Of a stretch of 20,063 nt of DNA, positions 10,481 through 20,063 are shown one piece after another. The notes beneath the pieces are model-generated. The model did no database searches and was not told where the DNA came from. It saw only the letters and a program-made list of their open reading frames with translations. The DNA is from Ectocarpus siliculosus. Taxonomy: Eukaryota; Sar; Phaeophyceae; Ectocarpales; Ectocarpaceae. Made by a program: the position numbers and the translations under genes. How positions within the stretch are numbered: the stretch's first letter is position 1; each line of letters begins with the position of its first letter. The stretch lies in assembly GCA_000310025.1 (NCBI GenBank), contig FN648745.1, forward strand, positions 12,956 to 33,018, read 5' to 3'.

Positions 10481-11324
10481 TCAATGAGAACTCCATCCCG
10501 CACCGACTGCCCAGTGCTCGCCAAAGGCACCACCAGCCGATCCCTCTTCCGCCATCAACGCGGGAATTGTCGGGGTCAGCGGCAAGGTCACGTTAACCGC
10601 GATCAAGGCGCAGGCATCCTCGTCGCCGTTGCCGTTGCCGTTGCCATCGACGCCTTCGACGCTCACACCCCGCGCAGCTACGGGCTCGGACCAACCCTCG
10701 GCATCCACCGTGCGTCGCCCCCACCCCATCGCCTCGGGTCTCCCGACTCCCGCTTTGCACCACCAGCCCGTCGCTCGCGCCCGCCGCCTCTGCCCCGGAG
10801 AAAAACCGAACAGAGCCCCCGTAAGAAGACAACGCGCCCTGGTGCTGGGAGATGCAGACGCTCGAGTTGTTTCCGACGGCAGCATCGATGCCGGAGCCGA
10901 CACTGCTGCCTGTGGACTAGGCATCGTCCGAACCGGAGTTGCGCGCCACGTCGTCTTGCACGCTCGCAGCCGCACCGACAGCTATGGCGAGAGAAGACCC
11001 ATCGTCGGAGGGCTTCGAAGAGTCCGAGGTTGCGTTGTCGCCGCCCTCAGGCTGTGCGCTAGTGCTGGCGGCTATCGAGGGAGTGATGGCGGCGGCGGAA
11101 GCGGCGGCGGTAGGCGGGTGCGGGATAATAGCCTGTTGTTGTTCCTCACTCACCGCTGCACCGTCCTCTTTCTCCAAGAGGACGGCGAGCCTCCCCGACC
11201 TGCTTTCGGACGAGGGGGGCACCGACGCAACTGATTCCACGGGGCTCCCGGTCGAAGGCACCGATCCCGCCGAGGTCAAGGGAACGAACGACAGGTGGTA
11301 TCGCCGAGTGATTATTTCCCCGAG
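10481..11324 (-). CDS. Unrecognised coding-like region, possible gene 3' part or pseudogene
   Basis: I do not recognise this product. The best piece is a candidate exon 11324-11154 of 57 codons. It follows a pyrimidine-rich tract ending in TAG and is followed by a GTGAGT donor; its codons favour G or C at the third position. The same frame stays open past that donor through an Ala/Ser-rich stretch to a TAG at 10919-10917, then on to about 10593. A different frame carries an acidic Asn-Gly repeat (VDGNGNGNGDEDA) and ends at the stop 10483-10481. A frame change near the G-run at about 10720-10730 would link the last two. The layout fits either introns I cannot place or a decayed gene. The plus-strand frames here are Arg/Pro-rich antisense shadows. 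Confidence 0.3.
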
Positions 11325-12299
11325 CTACCGTGAGAGGACGAAGACGAGAAAAACTCCACGGAGTCCCTGGGCGATGGGGTCGACCCGGCCGAAGGCGAAT
11401 CATGTCAAAAAGGGTGCACCTCATCACGCTGCCAAACGCACGGCAGCAGTAGAACCCCCCAGTAAAGCATCGCGAGAGACGAATTCACTTGCAACAACCG
11501 TTGCAGCCTCACATACGCCCATGGACCCACGCCCGACAACGTGCAACCTATAGCCCGAGAATGAGGTTTGTCGGCGTTTTCCACCTCTCTGCGGCGATAC
11601 TTCCGACCCTTGCACGAAAACCGAAACCAGTAGTAAACAACTAGAATATTAAAAGATAAAGAGACGAAACCAAGCGATGTACACGACACGCGCTAATTCT
11701 TGTTAACTAAGTGCCGTTCGTACAACACACAGATACACTTGGTGCGACCGGTGACGACAGATCGTTAGGTTCTCGAATTCCAGCGCCTGTGTGGCTAGGC
11801 GTATCGAACAGCGCAACGAGCACTATCTGGCTCGCGCCGACAGAACGACGACGTTGTCAGAAAAGGCTTATTTCAGAGAAGAAATATGAGTATTATCCGA
11901 ACATCTCGTATTCCCACACGATTACCCAACAACCAGGTGCATGTATGGAGTGTGTACAAAACGAAGCAACGCTGCCAATGCCGGGGGAGAGGAAAAATCT
12001 CATTTCTACCCACCCGCCATGCCCACACCCGTTTGCAACTTTTTAGTTAATAGGCGCAGCTCGCGAACTTCTACGTACATCTGTTGTCTGTTTGTCGGTT
12101 TCCGATGAAAAGCCACCTTCCACACCGCCACCGCAACTATAACTAACTGCTGTGCTCCTGTCTCGCTGCAATGAATGGTTTGTTGCACGTTTCCTAGCAC
12201 GCCTAAGCTTGGTACACTACTACTCTCAGTCTCCTACTACTCCTCCCTCTTCCCTTCCTTTCCCGCGACCACTCCCACCCACCCACCCCTGCCCAATTC
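11325..12299. other. Unassigned region between the coding-like block and the LINE remnant
   Basis: No gene, RNA or repeat array that I can support. Short frames at 11405-11689 (minus) and 11711-12046 (plus) lack domains and coding-like composition. 12230-12295 is a pyrimidine-rich stretch just before the LINE remnant. If the region at 10481-11324 is a real gene, its upstream exons should lie here or beyond, but I could not place them. Confidence 0.4.
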
Positions 12300-12995
12300 C
12301 TACGATCGGGAAGAGACGCAAGGAAACTGACATGGCAGTATCGCATGTGCGATATGGGAGAGGAGAGGTTGCCGAGAACCTGGGAGACGAAGTGGGAAAA
12401 CAAGAAGAGGGGTAGACAACCCACGGAGTGGGTCAAGGTTGTAGCTGACGTATGGAAAGGGTTAGAAATTGACGAAGACGATACGCTGGATACGGAGGGT
12501 CTAAACGGGTTCAGGGAGAAGATATCTGCTGCTGCTTTTGCCGAGAGAGAAGAACCGAATCTAAGGAAAGAAACTAAGGATAAGGAGGGTATAGAAGTGT
12601 ACGGAATGTTGAAAGAAGGAAAGGGTTCAAGGCGTACCTTCATGGACCAATGGATGCTGGGACAAAGCTGAAGGTCAAATTCAGGACCAGGGACATTGAT
12701 ATTCGAGAGTGTAGCCGAAGGCTTCGGAAGGTAGACGATGAAGACGCAAATTCAAATTTAATGTCATTGCGGCTTCGAGTGCGAAGACCGTGTTCATGTA
12801 ATCGCGGAATGTCGGCTGTACAAGAAGGAGAGGGAAATGTATACGACTGAGCTGGGAAAAGTAGGAAAAAAATACAGGGAGATGTTTGAGGCATGGGATA
12901 GCCAGGAGAAGACGTTAGCTGTACTGGGGCGGCATAGGAAGTGGGTTGAAAAGGCGGGAGGTGATATCATCGGTAGAAATGATATCGGTAGGTAG
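12300..12995 (+). pseudogene. Non-LTR (LINE) retrotransposon ORF2 3' end, frameshifted remnant
   Basis: Three pieces read as the C-terminal part of a LINE reverse-transcriptase protein. Piece one (about 12300-12671) has the post-RT region, with LTWQYRMCDMGEERLPR and RGRQPTEW. Piece two (about 12650-12760) continues with LKVKFRTRDIDIRE in another frame. Piece three (12762-12995, first frame again) carries a CCHC-type knuckle: CHCGFEC at 12762-12782, then H and C in VHVIAEC. It ends in a Lys/Glu-rich tail and TAG. The two frame changes, near 12650 and 12761, cancel each other. The RT palm and endonuclease are absent, so this is a 5'-truncated dead copy, as is usual for LINEs. The exact clade cannot be told from this piece. 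Confidence 0.75.
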
Positions 12996-15100
12996 GGTAG
13001 ATGGACTAGGGAAGACATTTTTGAGCCACCTTTGGCAAAGTAGGAAGGAACGATCGGCCAACGGTCATCGGTCCTGTGGGAACAATGCTCCGTCCTCTCG
13101 AGGACGCGTGGTCAATGGTCTAACCGCTAAGGCATGCAAAACATAAGAGTACACCCGCCCCCCGCCCCCCCCCTGCCCACTTCGGCCTCGCCCTCCCTTG
13201 CATTTCTCTCCAACATGTGTGGGGCGAAAGGAGAGGTTATTGTGGACTAGATACTCCATACTAGATAGATGACTAATTGTACTACCACACCTTAGGGTTA
13301 GGCGGAGAGATGGCGGTACCGTTCGGAGGGATGGCGCCGGGGTTTGCCGGGGTGCGAAAAAAACGAGGAAAAAACATTTTTAAACACTGTCGTCGCCCCC
13401 AGTGCCATATCTCTCCGCCTTTATTTTTCGTACGCGGTATCATCTACGATGACAACCGGTTACAAATAACACCACACATAGTCTACATGGATGACCGGGC
13501 GGCATATATTCGTTCCTATCCGAAGACAGACAGTAACAGATGTATGTGCGTGCACTCTGCAGGCGAGAAGACTACTTGAATGATGAGTATGTAGTAGACT
13601 ATGTATGGGGTTTTCGATGACGACGCCCGGCCCTATTTTTCAGCCGTCAGTGACAGATTCGTTCGGTGGCTGGCATATCCATCCATCCAACCAACTGCAC
13701 ACACACGAAGAACACGTGCGACAAGAGCGAAGCAGGTCGTACACCTCTCTCTCTCCCACCTGTAAGTCTAGATAGACCAAACTACATTGATTGATTGATT
13801 GTTGTCTGTTTCAAACGGTATGACGCACGCAACACGCAACCTCTTTGTTCTTTTAAACACGGGTATGGATATAGATACGACGGGGGGAATGAGCACCCAA
13901 ACTATCCATCCATCTATTACGTGCGACGACGGGCCAGCCACACACACCCAAGATTGATTGTGCGTCGGAGTTTAATATTTATTTGAAGTTTCAGCAAGCA
14001 GCAAGGGCATGCATGCATACTTCAAAACGAAGTCGCTGACTGAAATCAAATTATGTGTATGTGCGGTTACATTATTATTCCCACCACCACCCACAGCAGT
14101 AATACGTGCGTGTGTATGTATTTATGTACCTGCTGCATGATTTTTCAAATTTGGGCGCGGGTTATTCCCCGCACACATACGATGATAGCAAGTGATCTCT
14201 CTGTAAGTTGTGAACTCACGACCCTCATCCACGTATACGTGCGTGTTAGTCTGTGTGGGATACAGCAGTAGCCTATTGGTCCTTCCTTCTCTCAGAGGTG
14301 ATGTGCTCATCCACACAACCAACCAAAGCGCCGAAATATCTTGTATGATACCAGACTGTAGGCTTTGAATCTACGATGATGGTATATGTATGCATTTGAG
14401 CATCTATCTACAATAACTACAACTACTACCTACTACATAAGGTGTCTGCTGTCTGCTACCTACAGCCGTTGTATCCAGGTTGTATGAAACGTCTTTCTTC
14501 TTCTTCTCTCTTTGCGCACTGCTTTCGTCCCTACCCAGTCATTTCCTCCTCCCTGCTTGCATGTCACGTCACAACTTTCCTCTGTCCGTTGTTCTGTCTC
14601 CGAGCATTACGCAGGTAAACGTGGAAACGCGCGTGGGATCCATGTCATCAACATGGCTATCTGCTATCCTTCGAAACCCACTGCTGTAGACGACCACAGG
14701 ATTACCAGTCTCTGTCATTTTCTTCATGGTCCGCGCTACTTCTCCAACAACAAAAATGATCTCGTCTCTCTCTAGCGATCTCTCCCCTTTTATGTCCGTT
14801 GAACTCTCCTCTCCTGTGTGTGCTTCTTCGCCTTCGCAACAACAACTCCCCCCTCTGCTGGCTCTTGTCATCGCGCATCTTCCCCTTTCTCACCCAACCC
14901 AAAGGCACACTCTCACACCGGAGCTGCGTCGGCGGAGGACGCTAATTGAGGAAGAGACGTTAGGTGTGAAGCCCGTGAGTTCACTCCATAGCGCAGCCAG
15001 CCGCGTTCTTGGCCCTCCAACAAGCTGCGGGAAAAAAAAAACAGAACCCGACCTTTCCCGTGAGGCGGCCAGAGACAGAGAGAGAGAGAGACGGAGAGTG
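12996..15100. other. Intergenic region upstream of the WSC/thaumatin-like gene
   Basis: It contains tRNA-like copy B (13083-13138), short simple repeats such as TGATTGATTGATTG near 13789 and GCATGCATGC near 14007, and three ACAGCAGT octamers. Just before the next gene, at about 15075-15092, a short GA-rich run lies in the probable 5' untranslated region. I see no other gene. Confidence 0.45.
13083..13138 (+). repeat. tRNA 5'-half-like repeat, copy B
   Basis: GGACGCGTGGTCAATGG then TCTAACCGCTAAGGCATGC looks like the 5' half of a tRNA, with a perfect A box (TGGTCTAACCG). The layout is closest to arginine-type tRNAs, from memory. No B box appears in the C-rich sequence after it. It lies about 90 bases beyond the LINE remnant. 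Confidence 0.5.
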
Positions 15101-18100
15101 ATGAGGGAGGAGTCTTTGGTGACAGCGTCGCGGAGTGCTGCGAAGAGCGGCAGCGGGCGATGCAGCTGGGCAAGTGGGAGAAATTGGCGGGCGGTGGCGG
15201 TGGCGTCCGTCGCCCTCGTCGCTCTGACCAGACGCGTGGCGGCGCAGAGCGATGAGGTCTTGGACCTGTACCCTTACAAGGGATGTTTCGTGGACAAACA
15301 CGGAGAGGATCGCGCCATGGAGCACATGTCGATCATCCCAGACCTTACGCTGGAGCACTGCGCCATGATCTGCATGGAAGAGGGCTACGCGTACGCTGGG
15401 CTGGAGTGGCAGATCGAGTGGTGAGTCTGTGGCAGGCCTTTCGGTGTGCTGTTGTCCGCACTCTTCGGTATGCTGCTGTTGGGGTACCTCTCGACCTCTC
15501 TTGCACACATACATTCTTTTTGTCAGATTCACAGCAGTACTTTCGGCAGTTGGTGACATACCGGCCGCCGGCTTCGGGGAACACGCCCCGGCAGCACGCT
15601 AATGGGCACCCGCTTTCTTCGTCATTGCCATCCTGGTAAACACAGCAGCAGTGTAACAGCAGCCGACCGCCGGTGTTCCTATCTGATTCGAAACCCCGTC
15701 GCCATTCTCCCATAGGTCTTCTCTACTTGCCCGATATTCATCTGAGTGCATACTGTAGAAAGAGATCGGAACGGTTTTTAATGTGAAGACAACAACAATA
15801 CTGCTGTACGAAGGTCGCGTGTTCTTTCTCTCTTGTTGTCTTCCAGTCCAGCACTTTCTCTCCTATCGCATGTCTTGTCCATCCGCGACTGCTGTATGTC
15901 GTCTTGCGTGCGTCTGAGAGGAGTTCCGATAGCCAGCAGCAGCAGCAGCAGCAGCAGTAGCGGCGGCTCTCTTCTCTCTGACTGACGATCGTATTCATGC
16001 GATCTCAGGATTAGGGGTCGGAACATCTTTCATGGCTTCTCCTTCCTTCCAACGTGCGGTACACTTCGGCACTTTCGAAAGATTTGACCAATCAATCACC
16101 TTATTTTAAATTCTTCGCTCTCTACGACTACTCCTGGAAACAACAGCAGGGGACACAATGAAGACCATTGGTGGGTAGGTCTCCAGGACTCACGGTACAT
16201 GCGCGAACGCATGCGTCCGTCCGCCTCCAACGGCATTGGCATGTTTTCCTTTTCTCTTGGCGGCGTGCACTGCTTGCTGCTTGAACAGCATCGCCGCCGC
16301 CATCAGATGGCTGCCTGTTTACTGGACAAGGAAAGAACGTGGGATCTTTTGAAATGACGTGGAACGCGCGCGTTCTCATGTGTACGTAGTACGTAGCTCC
16401 CCATCACGACGGTCTCGGTCTCTCGTTGTGTCTGTCTCCACAAGGGTGGTCCGCACCGCGAAGCCAAGCCAAGGCCGAAAGGCCGGTACTTGTAGAACCG
16501 GCGAGTCCCGGTAATCACAACTTAAATTTCGTGACACAAAAATGTCTGAGGCACGCACCAACTTTAAGCTCGCGTTGCACACATCATTACTGATGTACTT
16601 CGAGCAGATGATGATGTGCTTGCGCGTCGCCCAGAGGCACGAAACAACCATGGATAGACGCAGCCTCCGAGAGAGCCGTTGCTCACCGCACCACTTGCCG
16701 CCACATTTGATTCGATATGCCGCTGAAACTTGAATCTACAGCTGTCGTACATATGCGTACCCGGCTGCAAGATATATGCTCAGATACTGCTGCATTGGTT
16801 GGCAAGAACCGAACACTTGACATGCAGCACGTTTTTTTGTCAAGGACGTTGGGGTGAAACCACGGGCTATTTCATCTACTTATTCACTGGTTGAAGGGCT
16901 CTGGCTTCTTATCCACGGATGGATGCAGATTTGGAGGCGGAGCTGTACGTCCATTTATAAATTGACCGAACACCTCCATCTCCCAGTCCAGTACTGTAGT
17001 ATTTCCATTGGTGTTGGGCATGGTATAAAATTAGCACCAGTGAACAGAACGCGAATGGTTCTGTAATGCCAATGCTTTCAACCGGTAAACTCTCTGACAG
17101 CCGTTTCACCGGCGTGCAAAGGCCGAACTCCCTCCTCTTGCCTGTGGTGTCGTTGGGAATTACGTCCAACAGCTCAAGACGCTGCTCAAACAAACCTCCC
17201 CGCTTCGGATATGACGTCGAGCACCCCCAAAAATCACTCGGAACGTGCGAGCGTACGAGCTCCATGACTGACCGCTGTACACCACCACCACATATTTTTA
17301 TGCGTCCAACGACTACACTGCTCAACAGACGTGCGTGTTCCCTACAATCGTTGGTACCGGCCGCGCAACAAAAAGGCCTGACATCCGATAAATGATTAAT
17401 ACTCCACCGTTTTGGCGGGCAGGGCTGGTGTGTCTGGCATTTTTACAACAATACTCTGTACGCGTGCGTCATGTGGGTGGGGCCGCGGGCACAATTACCG
17501 CGTCGCGGTGTCTGAACTGGTCCGGCGCGGTCCGCCTGTTCCATGGAGTACCATATCTTGTCATGAGGACTCGCGGTAAAATAGTCGCATCGCCTCCCAC
17601 CCCAGAAGTATGATATATGGTTCCGCTCATGGCAACACGAAGTTTAAGTTTCAGCGTACAAGTACCGAAGCCGACGTATAATATGTCGCCCCGGCCGCCC
17701 CGGTGGTCTAGTGGGTACCCTCGCAGCCAATGAAGTGCCAGGTTCCACTCCCTGCAAAGTGAAATATTTTCTCACTTAAATAAATCCTGGTCTAAATTGG
17801 AAGCGACGCGCTGCAAAGCTCGTTGTGAGTAAACTAGATCGACTTCATAAGCCGCGAGGGAAGGGATTGCTGTACCCTTATCGCGATAAAAGTATCTCAA
17901 CTTCAGAAGCCGCGAGGGAAGGGATTGCTGTACCCTTGTCGCGATAAAAGTATCTCATGCAGGACCCGCAGGAGGGGGGTCCAACCCCCCCCTCCTATGT
18001 GACCCCGGTTGGGTCGTCTATAGCTAGTAGAAGTGGAGAATGGGGGCCAGAGGGGCAGACGACAGAGTCCAATGATGAGAGAAAAAAAAAAAAAGTCGGC

Positions 18101-19901
18101 ATGAGAAATGTTGGCATCGGTAGATGTGATCGTCACGTAGAACCAGCCCCCCACGCCCAGTGATTGTGCCGCCGCCCCGAGCCCCCCCCCCCTCCCCCCC
18201 CCGAAACGCCAGACAAGAAGGTGTCGCACTCGCCGACAGTCTGTTTTTTCTTTTTTCTTTTTTCCGCATGCAAACAACAAACTCAATGAATCCATCCTCG
18301 GCTGCAATTTCCCCCGCCTCACCACAAAGCTATCATACGTGTTGATGATACCAACCCCCACACCAACCCTTCTCTTCCACCACCACCTCACATGCACAGC
18401 TTCTGCGGGAACAGCTACGACAAGTGGGGAGACTCCACATCGTGCGACATGTACCTTGCCGCAGAGCCCACCGTCGAGGCCGGCGGGGACTGGGCCTTGT
18501 CAGTCTACGGGCTCCCGGAGGTGCTAGACGTTAACTCGAACTCGGCGGCCGCGGTTGCCGCTTCGGACGGCGGGAGCGACATCATAACGGCCGCCACCTC
18601 GCTGAGCGACCTGGGCGCCGTGGAGAGCGGGAAGCGCGCCTTCACAGTGGTGAACGAGTGCTCGCAGGACGTGCGCGTTGGGTCTACCGGGGGAAGGTGA
18701 GGCCATGGCGGGGGTTGTGTCTTCCTTCTCCTTTGGACAAGTGGGGTGTTGGCGCTTGTGTTGAGCGCACGTGTGCTGGTTTCGTCTGGCGTTGGTCTGG
18801 AAGCTTGAGGTGCCTGACTTCTTGGCACACGCTATGTACGCGCTGGGACCTAAGGCGTGTTGTGTTGTTGGAAAGCTCGCGAGACATCAACAGGCCCGCC
18901 TCCCGTGCCACATGGCAGTAATATGTAGGGATCGGGTCGATTGGCAGATGCTTCGATGCACTTGCGTTTGGTCTTTCAACAACAGGGTGGCTCCGCAGGG
19001 TTCATGCAGTGTACCTCGTAGACGCACAGGAGTTTGCATGTGTGCATGCCCCAAGATGTAGCATACGGAAATTGGTTTCCACGTCCTTTTGGAATGGAAT
19101 GCGCTTGCGGTACATCCATGTCCCGACATTTTTTTGTGGTATTGGCGCGTTAACATGGGAGCACCACGCATGTGGTAGATCGACACGACACACGGGTGCT
19201 GCCTCCCGTCACCTTGTACGCTAACGCCCCAGAGCTCCACCCAACGACGAGGACAGGCGGGGGATCCACACGGTTGTTGGAGCAATTTCGACGTGCGGGG
19301 GCGGTGGCCCCTCCCTGCCCGACCTTACTCCACGCCATGTTTTGGTTGCAAGCGGCCCTCCTCTGACCAAACCCCATCCTCTAACAAACAAGCAAAACAC
19401 CGGTGCCCCTAACTCTTGTAATCCGAATCCCTTTTCAGGATCACGTTCGGCTCCGGAACGGACCCCGAGAGCAAGGACAACTGCGACGCCTGGGGTCTCT
19501 CTGCCACGTACAACACCGGGCCCATGGGAATCGGGTGCTACTGGGACTTCCCGGAAGAGGAGTCGGGCAACACGGACCGCATGCTCTCGCCGGGACAAGC
19601 GTTCCGCTACTACCTCCACGAGACGGACTCCGACGTGCGCTGGAGCGGGACCATCTGGGGCAGCACCGGCTGCGACAAGATCGCCGGGTGCGCGACCGGG
19701 GTGTGCTACTCCCCCTCGACGGACTACATCTGCCCGGCGTACGTGGGCCCCGGCGGCCCCACAACTAAGGCTGAGTTCACCCTCAGCGAGACCGGCAAGG
19801 ACTACTACGACATCTCGGCTATCGACGGGACCAACCTCCCCATGATGATCGAGCCCGATAACCCGATCTTCCCGAACAGCACGGACCAAAACATCATGAA
19901 G
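15101..19901 (+). CDS. Secreted WSC-domain plus thaumatin-like protein, 3' incomplete
   Basis: Three exons, 15101-15420, 18400-18696 and 19439-19901, give 360 residues, and the reading continues past the donor GTGCGT at 19902. Both introns are GT-AG and phase 2; the first junction restores the WSC signature ECFCGNSY across the splice. Residues 31-48 form a probable signal peptide core (AVAVASVALVAL). The WSC domain (about 58-144) has Cys 62, 87, 91, 107, 109 and 122, but Leu126 and Ala134 stand where cysteines are usual. A thaumatin-like domain starts at FTVVNEC (188-194) and includes WGSTGC (279-284), AEFTL (317-321), YYDIS (328-332) and DGTNLPM (335-341). The acidic cleft residues Glu318, Asp330 and Asp335 are kept, but the usual cleft Arg is Thr277. 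WSC domains bind wall glycans and thaumatin-like proteins often bind beta-glucan, so a secreted wall or defence role is likely but inferred. The frame is open upstream to an ATG at 14726; 15101 was chosen because it puts the signal peptide near the N-terminus. Confidence 0.85.
15934..15957 (+). repeat. (CAG)8 microsatellite
   Basis: Eight perfect CAG units lie in intron 1 of the WSC/thaumatin-like gene, followed by TAGCGGCGG. Confidence 0.9.
17690..17958 (+). mobile_element. Probable tRNA-derived SINE
   Basis: The head has a perfect A box, TGGTCTAGTGG (17704-17714), and a near-consensus B box, GGTTCCACTCC (17741-17751). The stem CAGG / CCTG flanks the T-loop-like sequence. An AT-rich body follows (17760-17840), and then two tandem copies of a 58-bp unit. 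The acceptor stem does not pair, so this is not a working tRNA. The head-body-repeated-tail layout is typical of a SINE. Target-site duplications were not found by eye. Confidence 0.55.
17843..17958 (+). repeat. 58-bp tandem duplication with internal hairpin
   Basis: Units 17843-17900 and 17901-17958 differ at about three positions. Each contains CGCGA-GGG-AAGGG, a nine-base loop, and CCCTT-N-TCGCG, which fold into two stacked 5-bp stems split by an internal loop. One difference between the copies (A or G) falls in the unpaired position, leaving the stems intact. Confidence 0.9.
18697..19438 (+). other. Intron 2 of the WSC/thaumatin-like gene (742 bp)
   Basis: It runs from GTGAGG to CTTTTCAG and splits an arginine codon just after the first conserved thaumatin-like block. 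I see no repeat or gene inside it. Confidence 0.85.
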
Positions 19902-20063
19902 GTGCGTTTTCTGCCGCGGGGGGGGGGGGGGGGGGGGGGGGGAAAAAAAAAAAAAGGGGGTTTTTTTTTTTTAAAAAAGGGGGGGGGGGGGGGCCCCCCC
20001 CCCGGGGGAAAAATTTTTGGGGGGGGGGGGGGTTTTCCGGGGGTTTTTTTCCCCCCCCCGGGG
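19902..20063. other. Donor site followed by low-quality contig end
   Basis: The first six bases are the donor GTGCGT of exon 3. From about 19918 the sequence is only G, A, T and C homopolymer blocks, a read-end artefact. The remaining exons of the thaumatin-like domain are missing for this reason. Confidence 0.85.

Larger units (their letters stand above)
15421..18399 (+). other. Intron 1 of the WSC/thaumatin-like gene (2979 bp)
   Basis: The intron runs from GTGAGT to CACAG and splits a cysteine codon of the WSC domain. It contains a (CAG)8 run at 15934-15957, three ACAGCAGT octamers near its 5' end (15531, 15800, 15888), and a tRNA-headed element with a 58-bp tandem repeat at 17690-17958. 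A 138-codon minus-strand frame at 16909-17325 has no recognisable domain. No further exon is needed by phase. Confidence 0.8.

Noticed and set aside
10448-11234. Plus-strand frames of about 200 codons rich in Arg and Pro
   Set aside because: Their composition is that of antisense shadows of GC-rich minus-strand coding-like sequence.
14726-15100. Earlier ATG at 14726 for the WSC/thaumatin-like protein
   Set aside because: It would bury the signal peptide about 155 residues in, behind a low-complexity segment including a GA repeat.
16473-16501. Perfect GGCC-GAAA-GGCC hairpin overlapping a CCGGT/ACCGG stem
   Set aside because: It is a short GNRA-type hairpin in an intron with no further structure; chance is likely in this GC-rich stretch.
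16909-17325. 138-codon minus-strand frame inside intron 1 of the WSC gene
   Set aside because: I could not match it to any family, and it lies wholly in an intron. It may be a fragment of an unknown transposon.
17697-17765. Functional tRNA gene
   Set aside because: The A box is perfect, but the acceptor strands do not pair, no anticodon arm forms, and the T-loop departs from consensus.

Overview
This is eukaryotic nuclear DNA, most likely from a stramenopile and probably a brown alga. The evidence is two spliced genes with GT-AG introns of about 0.3 to 3 kb, many microsatellites, tRNA-like repeats, a LINE fragment, and a secreted WSC plus thaumatin-like protein. The taxonomic call is inference. 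Both ends of the window decay into long homopolymer runs, as at the untrimmed ends of a Sanger contig, so no gene can be followed past them.

Layout: 1-130 is unreliable sequence. 131-1786 has no gene I can support and lies downstream of the first gene. 1787-9063 (minus) holds a complete ten-exon gene. I rebuilt it by hand; all nine junctions are GT-AG and every phase matches. It encodes a 504-residue torsin/Clp-like AAA+ ATPase with an N-terminal signal sequence. 9064-10480 is intergenic with one tRNA-like element. 10481-11324 (minus) is GC-rich and coding-like, probably the 3' part of a gene or a pseudogene. 12300-12995 is the frameshifted 3' end of a non-LTR retrotransposon. 15101-19901 (plus) is the 5' part of a secreted gene joining a WSC domain to a thaumatin-like domain. 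Its 3' end is lost in the bad sequence after 19902.

The two main genes are about 6 kb apart and diverge. Both products should enter the secretory pathway: one as an ER-luminal ATPase, the other as a secreted or wall-associated carbohydrate-binding protein. Nothing in the sequence ties them functionally.

The main unexplained points are: a torsin-type ATPase that mixes torsin and Clp/HSP100 signatures and lacks an arginine finger; an octamer (ACAGCAGT) found 19 times, always outside exons; low-complexity runs starting 17-21 bases after three donor sites; a 58-bp hairpin unit tandemly repeated behind a tRNA-like head; and a WSC domain that has lost two cysteines together.
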